Below, piece by piece: positions 8,469 through 15,992 of a DNA stretch of 41,557 bases. The stretch spans positions 1 through 41,557 of the forward strand of contig WLNJ01000013.1 of NCBI GenBank assembly GCA_009699865.1, read 5' to 3'. How positions within the stretch are numbered: position 1 is the stretch's first letter; the number at the start of each line of letters is the position of its first letter. The notes under the pieces are model-generated. The model saw only the letters and a program-made list of their open reading frames with translations. It did no database searches and was not told where the DNA came from. Source of the stretch: Actinomycetota bacterium (GTDB taxonomy: Bacteria; Actinomycetota; Thermoleophilia; Solirubrobacterales; Solirubrobacteraceae). A program made the translations under genes and the position numbers.

Positions 8469-9017
8469 CTAGGCCTGCTTCACTGCTGAGATGTCGAGGT
8501 CAAGCTTGATCTTGTCGCCAACGAGCACGTTGCCGCTGCCGAGCGCCTGGTTGAACTTCATGCCGAAGTCCCCGCGCGAGAGCTTGCCGGAGAGCTCGAA
8601 CCCGACACGGTCGTTGCCCCATGGGTCAGTCTCAGTTCCCTGAGTCTCCCCGTCGAGCTCAACCTCATTGGTTACGCCGTTGATTGTCAGGTTGCCGGTG
8701 ACGGTGAACTCGTCGCCGCCCTTACCCTCGATCTTGGTGGATTCAAATGTGATCTCTGGATTTACGGCGGTGTTAAAGAAGTCCTCGCCGCGGAGGTGCT
8801 CGTCGCGTGCGTCTTCCTTGGTGTCGACTGAGGCGACTTGGATCTTGCCCTCAATCTTGGCTGACGTGAGGTCCTCACCAACGGTGAAGGTGCCCTCAAA
8901 CTCGCCAAATTCACCGTGAACGGTTGCGATGCCGAGATGCTTGACTGAGAATCCGATGCGTGAGTGGCTCGGGTCCGCGGACCATGTGCCTGTTGGTACT
9001 GCTGCGGTTGCTGACAT
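8469..9017 (-). CDS. YceI family lipid/isoprenoid-binding protein
   Basis: The protein has 182 aa, the usual length. Family hallmarks include TWSADPSHSRIGFSVKHLG near the start, VHGEFGEFEGTF, and FGMKFNQALGSGNVLVGDK near the end. YceI proteins form a lipocalin-like barrel that binds long isoprenoids. No signal peptide is visible, so this one is probably cytoplasmic, as is usual in actinobacterial homologues. The start has a good ribosome binding site (AAGGAG, 8 nt before the ATG). The gene is monocistronic, with its own terminator. Confidence 0.9.
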   Translation of the reverse strand: MSATAAVPTGTWSADPSHSRIGFSVKHLGIATVHGEFGEFEGTFTVGEDLTSAKIEGKIQVASVDTKEDARDEHLRGEDFFNTAVNPEITFESTKIEGKGGDEFTVTGNLTINGVTNEVELDGETQGTETDPWGNDRVGFELSGKLSRGDFGMKFNQALGSGNVLVGDKIKLDLDISAVKQA

Positions 9018-9203
9018 TGATGTTGCTCCTTGTTAGTTGGGCGGCTCTTGGGAGGGCCTTCGGTGCTGCTCGATAGAGATACTAACAAAAGGTAAGCACC
9101 TGTGCGCGCTCCCTCCCGGCTTGAGTACACCCAGTGTCCGGTGAACCGCCGCGGGAAGGTACGATCCACTTGCCGGTTCCTTCTCGCCGAGGGGCCGGCA
9201 CAC

Positions 9204-9276
9204 GCCGACGTAGCTCAGCTGGTAGAGCACTTCACTCGTAATGAAGGGGTCCCCGGTTCGAATCCGGGCGTCGGCT
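9204..9276 (+). tRNA. tRNA-Thr (anticodon CGU)
   Basis: A complete 73-nt cloverleaf is present. The acceptor GCCGACG (9204-9210) pairs with CGTCGGC (9269-9275). The D arm is GCTC/GAGC. The anticodon stem CTTCA/TGAAG encloses loop CTCGTAA, giving anticodon CGT. The T arm CCCGG-TTCGAAT-CCGGG is perfect. CCA is not encoded. A decayed copy lies 1.8 kb downstream at 11015. Confidence 0.95.
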
Positions 9277-9279
9277 TAG
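9223..9279 (+). repeat. Direct repeat copy 1 (3' part of the tRNA-Thr gene)
   Basis: These 57 bp match 11034-11090 at 54 of 57 positions, in the same orientation at an offset of 1811 bp. Such a tRNA 3'-end duplication is the usual footprint of site-specific integration, but it can also come from a gene duplication. Confidence 0.85.
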
Positions 9280-9303
9280 CTCCTACTTGTATCCAAGCTC
9301 AGG

Positions 9304-10938
9304 TCAGAGACCGGGCCTGATTGTCAAAACCGCATCGCATCCCAGCCACTTGACCGAGACGGTCACCGTCTTCAACTGTTTCACAAGGACGCGCGGTTGA
9401 ACAAGGCCTGCTGGTTCACACGGCGCGACCACAAACCTCACCTTCGACAACACCGCGAGGTACGCCCGCCGGGCGTCTGGCTCTTGACCGGGTGAGTAGA
9501 ACCAACCTGCTGCGCTGGCTCTGGACAGATAATCCTCTGTCCAGGTGTAGTGCCCGAGCCAAACGTTTCGGTCTGAGTGCGCCGCGATAAGTGCCGAGAA
9601 TATTTGCGGCGCCATTACCGCCCCTGGCTCCCTGTTTTCCCGCAGGTAGTCGATGATCCTGACCTGAGAACGACTCATTACATAGCCGGCGCCAGGATCT
9701 GTCTTTACACGGCCAACTCCGGAGCGGATCAAACTCTGCGTCGAATAGATCCCCGCCACCAACATGGCCGCAACGAGCAGCCCTGTTGCGTAGCGGGTAA
9801 GCCCTGACCTCTGATTACGGAACCCCTGAACGGCCAGGATGGCCAATGGGATAGTTGCGCCTCGAGCAGCGTGGGATGCGGAGTTGCCCAGGCCCGTCAG
9901 CAGAATCACTGCCAACTGCGTCCCGGCGATCAACGGCCAGATTCGAACGGCTAGATCCACAGGATCAGAAAGGGGCCTGAACCAGCCTGGGAGAGCGACT
10001 ATCACCAACGGGATGAAGAACAGAATGATCAGCCATGAAAAGTGGAAGTAGAGGTTTGCCTGCTCTCCATTCCATATCCAGGCAGCATCAAGAGTGCCTA
10101 GCAGCGCGTAGTAGACCAGGGGAATTACCCCAGCAGCCGCTACCCACGCACATTGAAGAGCGGACACACTGAGAGAACCCCGCCTTCTCCAGATCAGCCA
10201 AGTCAACCCAAGCGTGCCAAGCAGCGTTGCGCCCTGCCAGGGCTGCATCAACGAGCACCCAAACGTCACGAGGCAGAGCAATAACGGCCTGGGGAGACCA
10301 TCCCGGATGGCTCGCCCACCCACCAGCACGCCAGCACAGAGGATCGCGACCGCGACAACCCCCAATGGATAACCCCACAACAGTCCGGGAAGCCAAGCGT
10401 CGCTCGGTACAAGCGCATTCGCCAACCGGCCACTCGGTCCCAGGCGGTCATAAATCTGAGGCGTATGGATAACGATTTCAGTGGCCGGGAAGGCGTAGAG
10501 AATTCCTCCCGCCCAAGCCGCGAGGCGCCCTGGCGTTGAAGGAATTACCGCTGCGGTCAGCCGCCACGCCGCCCACATGAGGAGGCCCAGGGCGACCGGA
10601 ACCCACAATGCAAAAGACCAAGCAATTGGAACGCCCAACCTGAAGAGAGCGGACGACGCCAGCAGTGCCGGGCTGAAAAAGTCGCGGGGGGTCTGCTCGA
10701 CAACAAAACGATCAGACGCTAGGAAGTGGAAGGCGCCTTCACGGATCCAAGCGAGGTACTGCATTGAATCAGCCGGGTCGCCGATGGCTCCGGTCCACTG
10801 ACCGCCGGAACCGCCAACTACTACGGCCACCTTCACAAGGAGGGCCATGCTGATCAGAACCATTACTAGGCCGGCGAGAACCCCGGCGGCCTTGTCGAGG
10901 ATTCGTGTTGACGGCATCATGAGCTCGTTGGGTTCCAT
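9304..10938 (-). CDS. Polytopic membrane protein, glycosyltransferase (GT-C)-like
   Basis: The protein has 544 aa with around ten or more hydrophobic helices and a soluble C-terminal region of about 120 residues. After helix 1 a loop carries an acidic pair (GDPADSMQYLAWIREGAF), in the place where GT-C glycosyltransferases and mannosyltransferase-like proteins carry a catalytic Asp. Assignment to a specific family is not possible by eye. The start could be the TTG at 10947 or the ATG at 10938; I use the ATG. The gene is alone between the intact tRNA-Thr and its decayed copy, which suggests it arrived or was rearranged with them. A role in adding sugars to lipid-linked precursors is plausible. 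Confidence 0.6.
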   Translation of the reverse strand: MEPNELMMPSTRILDKAAGVLAGLVMVLISMALLVKVAVVVGGSGGQWTGAIGDPADSMQYLAWIREGAFHFLASDRFVVEQTPRDFFSPALLASSALFRLGVPIAWSFALWVPVALGLLMWAAWRLTAAVIPSTPGRLAAWAGGILYAFPATEIVIHTPQIYDRLGPSGRLANALVPSDAWLPGLLWGYPLGVVAVAILCAGVLVGGRAIRDGLPRPLLLCLVTFGCSLMQPWQGATLLGTLGLTWLIWRRRGSLSVSALQCAWVAAAGVIPLVYYALLGTLDAAWIWNGEQANLYFHFSWLIILFFIPLVIVALPGWFRPLSDPVDLAVRIWPLIAGTQLAVILLTGLGNSASHAARGATIPLAILAVQGFRNQRSGLTRYATGLLVAAMLVAGIYSTQSLIRSGVGRVKTDPGAGYVMSRSQVRIIDYLRENREPGAVMAPQIFSALIAAHSDRNVWLGHYTWTEDYLSRASAAGWFYSPGQEPDARRAYLAVLSKVRFVVAPCEPAGLVQPRVLVKQLKTVTVSVKWLGCDAVLTIRPGL

Positions 10939-11014
10939 CTCTCGCAACTGAGGGGGCTTCCGCGTGGACGCACTGATTGTCCAAGAGCGAGCTTACAGCG
11001 GGCCGAGTCAGTCG

Positions 11015-11087
11015 ATTGGCAGAGCTCTGCCGTTAGCGCACTTCACCCGTAATGAAGGGGTCCGCGGTTCGAATCCGGGCGTCGGCT
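11015..11087 (+). pseudogene. Decayed tRNA-Thr(CGU) copy
   Basis: Aligned without gaps to the intact tRNA at 9204-9276, 61 of 73 positions match. The last 54 nt differ at only 3 positions, but the acceptor arm has changed from GCCGACG to ATTGGCA, and all five differences are transitions. Further damage: U33 is replaced by C in the anticodon loop (CCCGTAA), there is a mismatch in the D stem (GCTC/GCGC), and there is a G-G mismatch in the T stem. It should not fold or function as a tRNA. Confidence 0.8.
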
Positions 11088-11090
11088 TAG
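11034..11090 (+). repeat. Direct repeat copy 2 (tRNA-Thr 3' part)
   Basis: This is the second copy of the 57-bp repeat, with three substitutions relative to 9223-9279. It lies in the region upstream of the membrane protein gene at 9304-10938. Confidence 0.85.
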
Positions 11091-11135
11091 AGAGCTTCAA
11101 ACAGCAACCAGCGCTGGTGGCTCAGCAGCGTCTCC

Positions 11136-12635
11136 TCAGGGGCGGGGGTGCATCACGTTCATCGCCGCCCTCAGCGCAGCCGCGGAAACAGTCCCGGGCG
11201 AGATCGGCAGCACTCGGTAAGCGAAGTTGTCAAATTCACCGGTGTGCCCGTAGTCGAAGGTGAGGACGCGGCGGCCGCTCGAATCAGTCTCCGTGGCAAT
11301 CGGTACTCCCCCCCAAGACACAATCCAGTGGCCGCCGGGGAGCCTGCGAGCGCTGCCGCAGCAGGGAGAGACCGCTACTCGGCTATCTCCGAATGACTGG
11401 ATGAGCGTCGCCGTCCGCTTCTTGGTGTCGATCTTCCAGCGCGTCACTCTGGGTGGCCGACCGAGGTCGGTCCCATTGTCGAACACCGAGACCGTGCCAT
11501 CCGGCAACCGTCGCGCATCGTGCTGGCCTCCGAACGTGTTCGGAGCGAGCGGGTCACCGATGATTCTGAGGCTGCGGGAAGTGTGCGCGCCGCCCAGCTT
11601 CCAGTCGATATCACCAGCAGCATTGTGCTTGATCCGATAGATGGCGTCCTCGTGCCTGAACGATGCGATGATTCCGTCACCGTCGGGGTGGATTGAGTTG
11701 ACGTGGGCGACGTCGTACGAACCCCCGAGAGCCACGTTGGCGACTTCCTCGCTGCCCCAGCGGCCCATGTCGGCCAGTGGAATGTGGTCCTGAGACCTCC
11801 ACGACCACACCGTGCTTCCATTGGCGCGGATCTCCCGGATGACCGAATCGACCACTGACGAATCAGCTGGGCCACCCCAAGGGCTCATGTCGACCGGGCT
11901 CCGCGGGATATAACCATCCATGTAGTAGGTGCCAGTTTTGGTTAGAGCCAATTCGTGGAAGTCGGCTGGGCCGTCGGTTGGGACGATGGTTGAGACCAGG
12001 TTGCCGCTCAGAGTCCGGGTCTCCCAGACGCCCCGCCCTGACCCGACTGCGATCGGCGGCGCTGTGCCCCGGAAGTACGTAAACGTGGTGCGGCTGGTGA
12101 GTTGGGGGAAGAAGGAAGGAGCGGGGGTGTTGTACCACCAGACCGGAGCTCCGTTTCGGTCAAGCAAGATCGAATCGTATCCGTACGAGTTAGGTGCAAA
12201 CGAGAGTGCTTGCGGGGAAGCGAGGTAGAACTCTGACTGCACGGAACCGGTTCGAGTAGTTGTCGGAAGGGTCATGCTTTCGGGTATGCATCGGGCGTGG
12301 TAAGTCGCGGAATGCCAGCCGGAGCGGTACACCGTCAACGTGAATTCCTGCCCGGGTGAGACTTGAACGGCTTGACTGAAAGTTCCACCTCGTCGCGGTG
12401 ACCCGTCGATCGAAACCGATGTTTTGCTGGGCGAGTGAGCGTTGACGGTTGTCGTGCCCCCTGGGCATTTCACTGCGTAGTCCGTGTATGACGCGCTGAA
12501 CGCGGGCCGGATCATGGAGTTGACCGTGATCGTTGGTGGTCCCGATGAGGCGGCGCCGGCCGCGACCGGACTCACCAGCACCCCTGGGACCGATAAGCAC
12601 ACGGCGATGATGGTCCTCTGGAGCAAGTTTTTCAT
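11136..12635 (-). CDS. Secreted arylsulfotransferase (ASST) family protein
   Basis: The protein has 499 aa. A signal peptide (KNLLQRTIIAVCLSVPGVLV... to about residue 30) precedes an Ig-like N-terminal segment and a propeller. ASST-type motifs are GAPVWWYNTP, DFHELALTKTGTYYM, STVWSWRSQDHI, the His-bearing VAHVNSIHPDGDGIIAS, and FGGQHDARRLPDGTVSVFDN. Bacterial ASSTs move sulfate between phenolic compounds through a sulfo-histidine; actinobacterial members are mostly uncharacterised. The ATG at 12635 begins the signal peptide. TATCTC lies 7 nt before it and no ribosome binding site is seen. An upstream in-frame start at 12674 would add 13 residues and is less likely. Confidence 0.8.
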   Translation of the reverse strand: MKNLLQRTIIAVCLSVPGVLVSPVAAGAASSGPPTITVNSMIRPAFSASYTDYAVKCPGGTTTVNAHSPSKTSVSIDGSPRRGGTFSQAVQVSPGQEFTLTVYRSGWHSATYHARCIPESMTLPTTTRTGSVQSEFYLASPQALSFAPNSYGYDSILLDRNGAPVWWYNTPAPSFFPQLTSRTTFTYFRGTAPPIAVGSGRGVWETRTLSGNLVSTIVPTDGPADFHELALTKTGTYYMDGYIPRSPVDMSPWGGPADSSVVDSVIREIRANGSTVWSWRSQDHIPLADMGRWGSEEVANVALGGSYDVAHVNSIHPDGDGIIASFRHEDAIYRIKHNAAGDIDWKLGGAHTSRSLRIIGDPLAPNTFGGQHDARRLPDGTVSVFDNGTDLGRPPRVTRWKIDTKKRTATLIQSFGDSRVAVSPCCGSARRLPGGHWIVSWGGVPIATETDSSGRRVLTFDYGHTGEFDNFAYRVLPISPGTVSAAALRAAMNVMHPRP

Positions 12636-12790
12636 ACCCACAGAGATACTGGGTGTTCTGTAAAGGTCTGGCAAAGCTCAATGATCAAGGTCTCCCTTGT
12701 CGACGATGACGCTTGTCGCGCTCAACTTGGGGTTGTTTCCGCATCGGTGGTTGGACCCTTAGGTCGCCTATACCATTCAGCGGAGTGACC

Positions 12791-13390
12791 ATGCGTGAAT
12801 CAAAAACTGCTGAGTCTCAAAAAACGCCGCGGAGCAGACTCTTGGCTGATGCCGCGACCCTCATAATCGCCAAGCACGGGTCGCGAGGGTTGACGCATAG
12901 GGCAGTTGATAATGCAACTAACTTGCCTGAGGGTTCCACAAGCAATCTGTTTCGAACCCGCGCCGACCTTATGTCGGCAGTTCTCAACGCCCACGTCGAG
13001 CGCGAGCTAGCGATTATGGACAGTGTCGGCGCTATGGACAGCGTCGGGACCATTGACGAGGCCGCAAGCCTAATTGCGACAGTAATCGAGTCGCTTGCTT
13101 CAGCTGAAAGCCTGCACTTGACCACAGCCCGCTACGAGATCTACTTGGAAGGCCTGCGTCAGGAACCCTTCCAGGTGCTGATCGCCCAGGTCCGCACAAG
13201 GTTCCTGGCCATCGGGGTTGGGCTTCTTAACGACCTCAATCTGCCATCAGACGATTACATCGCCACGGGACTGGTGTCTCTGGTTGAGGGCCTTACGGCA
13301 AATCAGGTCTTTCACAGCGGGGCAGCTCTTAACAAGAAGGATTTGAAGGCCCTGATAACCGCGTTCCTAAACAGCCTCAAAACTATTTAG
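12791..13390 (+). CDS. TetR family transcriptional regulator
   Basis: The protein has 199 aa. The N-terminal HTH (about residues 14-60) reads LLADAATLIIAKHGSRGLTH, RAVDNATNLPEGSTSN, LFRTRADLM, as in TetR proteins. The C-terminal helical domain should bind a ligand. I start at the ATG at 12791, which has GGAG 6 nt upstream. An 18-bp near-tandem repeat (13016-13051) encodes MDSVGAMDSVGT. It lies 99 bp before, and in the same direction as, the flavin oxidase and PhlG-like genes, so it is probably their regulator. Candidate operator sequences lie in the gap. Confidence 0.85.
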   Translation: MRESKTAESQKTPRSRLLADAATLIIAKHGSRGLTHRAVDNATNLPEGSTSNLFRTRADLMSAVLNAHVERELAIMDSVGAMDSVGTIDEAASLIATVIESLASAESLHLTTARYEIYLEGLRQEPFQVLIAQVRTRFLAIGVGLLNDLNLPSDDYIATGLVSLVEGLTANQVFHSGAALNKKDLKALITAFLNSLKTI

Positions 13391-13416
13391 GCCCCAGAAG
13401 TAGCTCCGCCGCTTGC

Positions 13417-13472
13417 GCGTGGGGCACTACGCGAGTAGTGTGTTGACTCCTTCAAGCAACATCGCCCCACGC
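13417..13472 (+). promoter_or_regulatory. Nested inverted repeats before the flavin-oxidase gene (operator and/or RNA switch)
   Basis: Outer arms GCGTGGGGC (13417-13425) and GCCCCACGC (13464-13472) are perfect 9-bp complements. Inside them CACTAC (13425-13430) and GTAGTG (13435-13440) form a TetR-operator-sized palindrome with a 4-nt centre. CTCCTT (13447-13452) is exactly complementary to the ribosome binding site AAGGAG (13474-13479). GCCCC at 13391-13395 could compete for the same GGGGC. TTGACT (13443-13448) could be a -35, but no good -10 follows it. Confidence 0.5.
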
Positions 13473-13489
13473 CAAGGAGCCGTGACCAG

Positions 13490-14833
13490 ATGAGCATCCT
13501 CACTCCCTCAGATCACGGCTACGAGGACGCTCGCCGGGCCGCTGTCTGGAACCGGCGGATCCCGAATGAGAACCCCGACGTAATTGTTCTCGCGGAAACC
13601 GCGGACGACGTGATCAACGCTGTCAACGACGCAAGAGCTGCCGGTCGTAAGGTCTCGATCCGCTCCGGCGGTCACAGTTGGTCAGGCAACCACATTCGAC
13701 AGGGAGCGACCCTGATCGATCTTTCCCGCATGAACTCAATAGTCGAGATCAACCGAGAGGCCAAGAGAGCGATCGTGGAACCAGGCTGCCAAGGCACTCT
13801 CCTCCTGAAGGAACTTATGGCGCTAGACCTCTTCTTCCCTGTCGGGCACTGCGTCGGCGTTGGCATCGGCGGATTCCTCCTGCAAGGCGGGTTCGGCTGG
13901 AACAGCCGTGTCTATGGCCCTGCCTGCATGAGCGTCACAGCCGTTGATGTCGTGACTGCTGATGGCGAGCTTGTCCGCGCCGACGAAAACAACCATCCGG
14001 ACCTCTACTGGGCCGCCCGTGGCTCAGGTCCAGGCTTCTTCGGGGTAGTCATCCGCTTCCACCTGAAGGTTTATGACCGCCCGAAAGCGATCGTCAACTG
14101 CGCCTATATCTACCCAGCTGAAGTCCTCGAAGACCTGTTCACCTGGGCAGGGGAGATCGGCCCGAAGGTCCCGATCCAGATGGAGTTGATCCTGCTACCT
14201 CATTTTGGCTTTGACGGCGGTAAGGAGATCCCGGTTGCCGGCGCAACCTTCGCCGACTCGGAAGAAGAGGCCAGGGAGATCGCAAAAATCTTGGAGACGT
14301 CACCTGTTCTGGACAGGGCAACAGTCGCTATGCCCTATGTCCCCGCGCAGATGGAGGACTTCTTCGGCGCAGTCCACTTCCAGTACCCCGACAACCACAG
14401 GTGGTGCCCGGACAACATGTGGACGCACGCCAGTGCCGCAGAGCTGATCCCCGGAATTCGCGAGATAGTGCGGACGCTCCCAGAAGACCCGTCTGACACT
14501 CAGAACTTCTCTCACTTGCAATGGATGAACTGGGGCCCGAACCACCCGGACGCACCTGAGCGACCGGACATGGCCTTCAGCAACGAGGACGAGATCTTTC
14601 TCTCCGCCTACGCAGCCTGGTCGGATCCCGCTCTCGACGAAACTCACAGCAAGTGGGCGGCTGAACGGATGCGGGGGATGGAGCACCTTTCTACCGGCAC
14701 ACAACTCGCTGACGAGAACCTTTCCCAGCGGCCGTCTCGATTCATGACGGATGAGAACTACGCCCGCTACGACGAATACAAAGCTAAGTACGACCCCGAC
14801 GACCTCTTCCACACATGGTGGGATCGCCCATGA
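13490..14833 (+). CDS. FAD-linked oxidase, BBE/6-hydroxynicotine-oxidase type (probably bicovalent FAD)
   Basis: The protein has 447 aa. A PCMH/FAD_binding_4 domain occupies about residues 25-200 and a substrate domain follows. The C-terminal BBE-type segment ends YKAKYDPDDLFHTWW. H62 in RSGGHSW is the usual 8-alpha-histidyl FAD site. C121 in FPVGHCVGVGIGG matches the 6-S-cysteinyl position of bicovalent flavoproteins. Such enzymes oxidise alcohols, sugars, alkaloids or polyketide-like phenols with O2. The ribosome binding site AAGGAG is 10 nt before the ATG, and the stop overlaps the next start (ATGA). It is the first enzyme of a two-gene operon with the PhlG-like hydrolase; the substrate is unknown. 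Confidence 0.88.
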   Translation: MSILTPSDHGYEDARRAAVWNRRIPNENPDVIVLAETADDVINAVNDARAAGRKVSIRSGGHSWSGNHIRQGATLIDLSRMNSIVEINREAKRAIVEPGCQGTLLLKELMALDLFFPVGHCVGVGIGGFLLQGGFGWNSRVYGPACMSVTAVDVVTADGELVRADENNHPDLYWAARGSGPGFFGVVIRFHLKVYDRPKAIVNCAYIYPAEVLEDLFTWAGEIGPKVPIQMELILLPHFGFDGGKEIPVAGATFADSEEEAREIAKILETSPVLDRATVAMPYVPAQMEDFFGAVHFQYPDNHRWCPDNMWTHASAAELIPGIREIVRTLPEDPSDTQNFSHLQWMNWGPNHPDAPERPDMAFSNEDEIFLSAYAAWSDPALDETHSKWAAERMRGMEHLSTGTQLADENLSQRPSRFMTDENYARYDEYKAKYDPDDLFHTWWDRP

Positions 14834-15639
14834 GCACGACCGAACAGACAATCCTTGAGGGGTATCTGAAGCGGCCATTGGCACCAGCCAACGCTGAGGC
14901 GCTCGCCGCCGTGTCAAACGGCCCGATGAATCCAGCTGACGCGCTCCCCCTTGACCAGATCGACCGCCAGGTTGATCCCACCCCGCTAAAGGTTGAGAGT
15001 GGTTGGTGCGTGATGCCTGATGCAACCATCAAGGTTCAGGCACTCACCCCGATGCCTAAGGTCACCGCCCAGATGGTCGACTGGTGGTTTGACTGGCACC
15101 CACGGGAGGCCCTTCGCTACAAGGCCTGGCATCCCCAGGCACACATAGACAATTCCATTCGTGAGTCAGGTGAGACCGGGCCCAAGGCACATTGGGGCGC
15201 CACTCATTATCCCGTTGAGACGCTCGGCGAGGAGCTCATCAAGGCCCGAATCGAGTTCGTTCCACCGGTAGAAGTTGGCTTTTCAAGTAATGCCCTTGAA
15301 AATCCGAACGTGGCAACAATCGTCTGCGGAAAGGTAGGTGACACGAAGCTGCACGTTCGCCACACCGTGATGTCACACGTCTGGCTCAATGACGGCAACG
15401 GCGGCACATTGCTGCGCAGCCATTTCTGGGGTGGGGCGATCATGCGCCCAGATCTGCCGGGCTCACTAGGGGATCTTGTTGGCAAGCTCCTCAACCGTCC
15501 GGTGATACGAAAACTAGCGATGCCTAAGGGCGTTGGCCAAAGCCTCTCTGTGCACTGTGTCGAGGAGTTCAGCAACCTCGCAGAGCTCCTTCCCGAGCTG
15601 CGATCAGCCCTCGACGGTGACACCCTTCCAAAAGGCTAG
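14830..15639 (+). CDS. DAPG hydrolase (PhlG)-like C-C bond hydrolase
   Basis: The protein has 269 aa. It matches the PhlG fold family by pattern: WWFDWHPREALRYKAWHPQAH (residues about 85-105), THYPVE, KARIEF with E142, and near the end H242-CVE-E246, the His-x3-Glu zinc pair of PhlG. H101 or H105 with E142 may complete the Zn site. PhlG cleaves the acetyl C-C bond of 2,4-diacetylphloroglucinol, and relatives act on other acyl-phenols or 1,3-diketones. It starts at the ATG overlapping the oxidase stop, so the two are coupled. The 3' end overlaps the convergent DUF427 gene by 36 bp. No phlACBD biosynthesis genes are present, so breakdown of a taken-up or unrelated ketone is more likely than antibiotic self-processing. 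Confidence 0.8.
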   Translation: MSTTEQTILEGYLKRPLAPANAEALAAVSNGPMNPADALPLDQIDRQVDPTPLKVESGWCVMPDATIKVQALTPMPKVTAQMVDWWFDWHPREALRYKAWHPQAHIDNSIRESGETGPKAHWGATHYPVETLGEELIKARIEFVPPVEVGFSSNALENPNVATIVCGKVGDTKLHVRHTVMSHVWLNDGNGGTLLRSHFWGGAIMRPDLPGSLGDLVGKLLNRPVIRKLAMPKGVGQSLSVHCVEEFSNLAELLPELRSALDGDTLPKG

Positions 15640-15885
15640 GTGGCCAGCAATCTCGGCAGCCGCCTCTTTGGGCTCGGCGTAGTACCAAGCAGCGTCTTCG
15701 TTTACCTGACCATCGACGCTGAGGGAGAAGTAGTTGGCTGTGCCCTTCCAGCTACAAACGGTTGTATGGCCGCTCTCAACCAAGCAGGAGCTGTCAACCG
15801 ACTCGCGAGGGAAGTAGTGGTTTCCCTCAACTACGACTGTGTCGTCGCTCTCAGCGACCACTTTGTCATTCCAAACAGCCTTCAC
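15604..15885 (-). CDS. DUF427 domain protein
   Basis: The protein has 93 aa. It matches the small DUF427 family: KAVWNDKVVAESDDTVVVEG, NHYFPRESV, and TTVCSWKGTANYFSL followed by AAWYYAEP. The fold is a compact beta-barrel. The biochemical role is unknown, although members often sit near metabolic enzymes. The GTG start at 15885 has a strong ribosome binding site (AAGGAGG, 7 nt upstream). Its last 36 bp overlap the end of the convergent PhlG-like gene, so the two messages are antisense to each other at their 3' ends. Confidence 0.85.
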   Translation of the reverse strand: MKAVWNDKVVAESDDTVVVEGNHYFPRESVDSSCLVESGHTTVCSWKGTANYFSLSVDGQVNEDAAWYYAEPKEAAAEIAGHLAFWKGVTVEG

Positions 15886-15979
15886 TTGCCAGCCTCCTTA
15901 GTTGCTTATTCATTCTGACTACAGGCTAGCGAGGCCCGGTGAGCGTCAGGAGGGCTATCCCGAGCGCCGCAAACGCCCC

Positions 15980-15992
15980 TATTCTCCGTTCA
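15980..15992 (+). promoter_or_regulatory. Leaderless -10 element of the secreted protein gene at 15993
   Basis: TATTCT (15980-15985) is followed by 7 nt and the ATG at 15993. There is no Shine-Dalgarno sequence. Confidence 0.45.

Noticed and set aside
9280-11033. An integrative element with attL/attR
   Set aside because: There is no integrase, excisionase or phage gene between the repeats. I report it only as a possible remnant.
11015-11087. A second functional tRNA gene
   Set aside because: The acceptor arm cannot pair properly, the D and T stems carry mismatches, and U33 is lost from the anticodon loop.
14830-15639. Part of a 2,4-diacetylphloroglucinol biosynthesis cluster
   Set aside because: No phlD-type polyketide synthase, phlACB or phlE/phlF genes are present. 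Only the hydrolase resembles that pathway.
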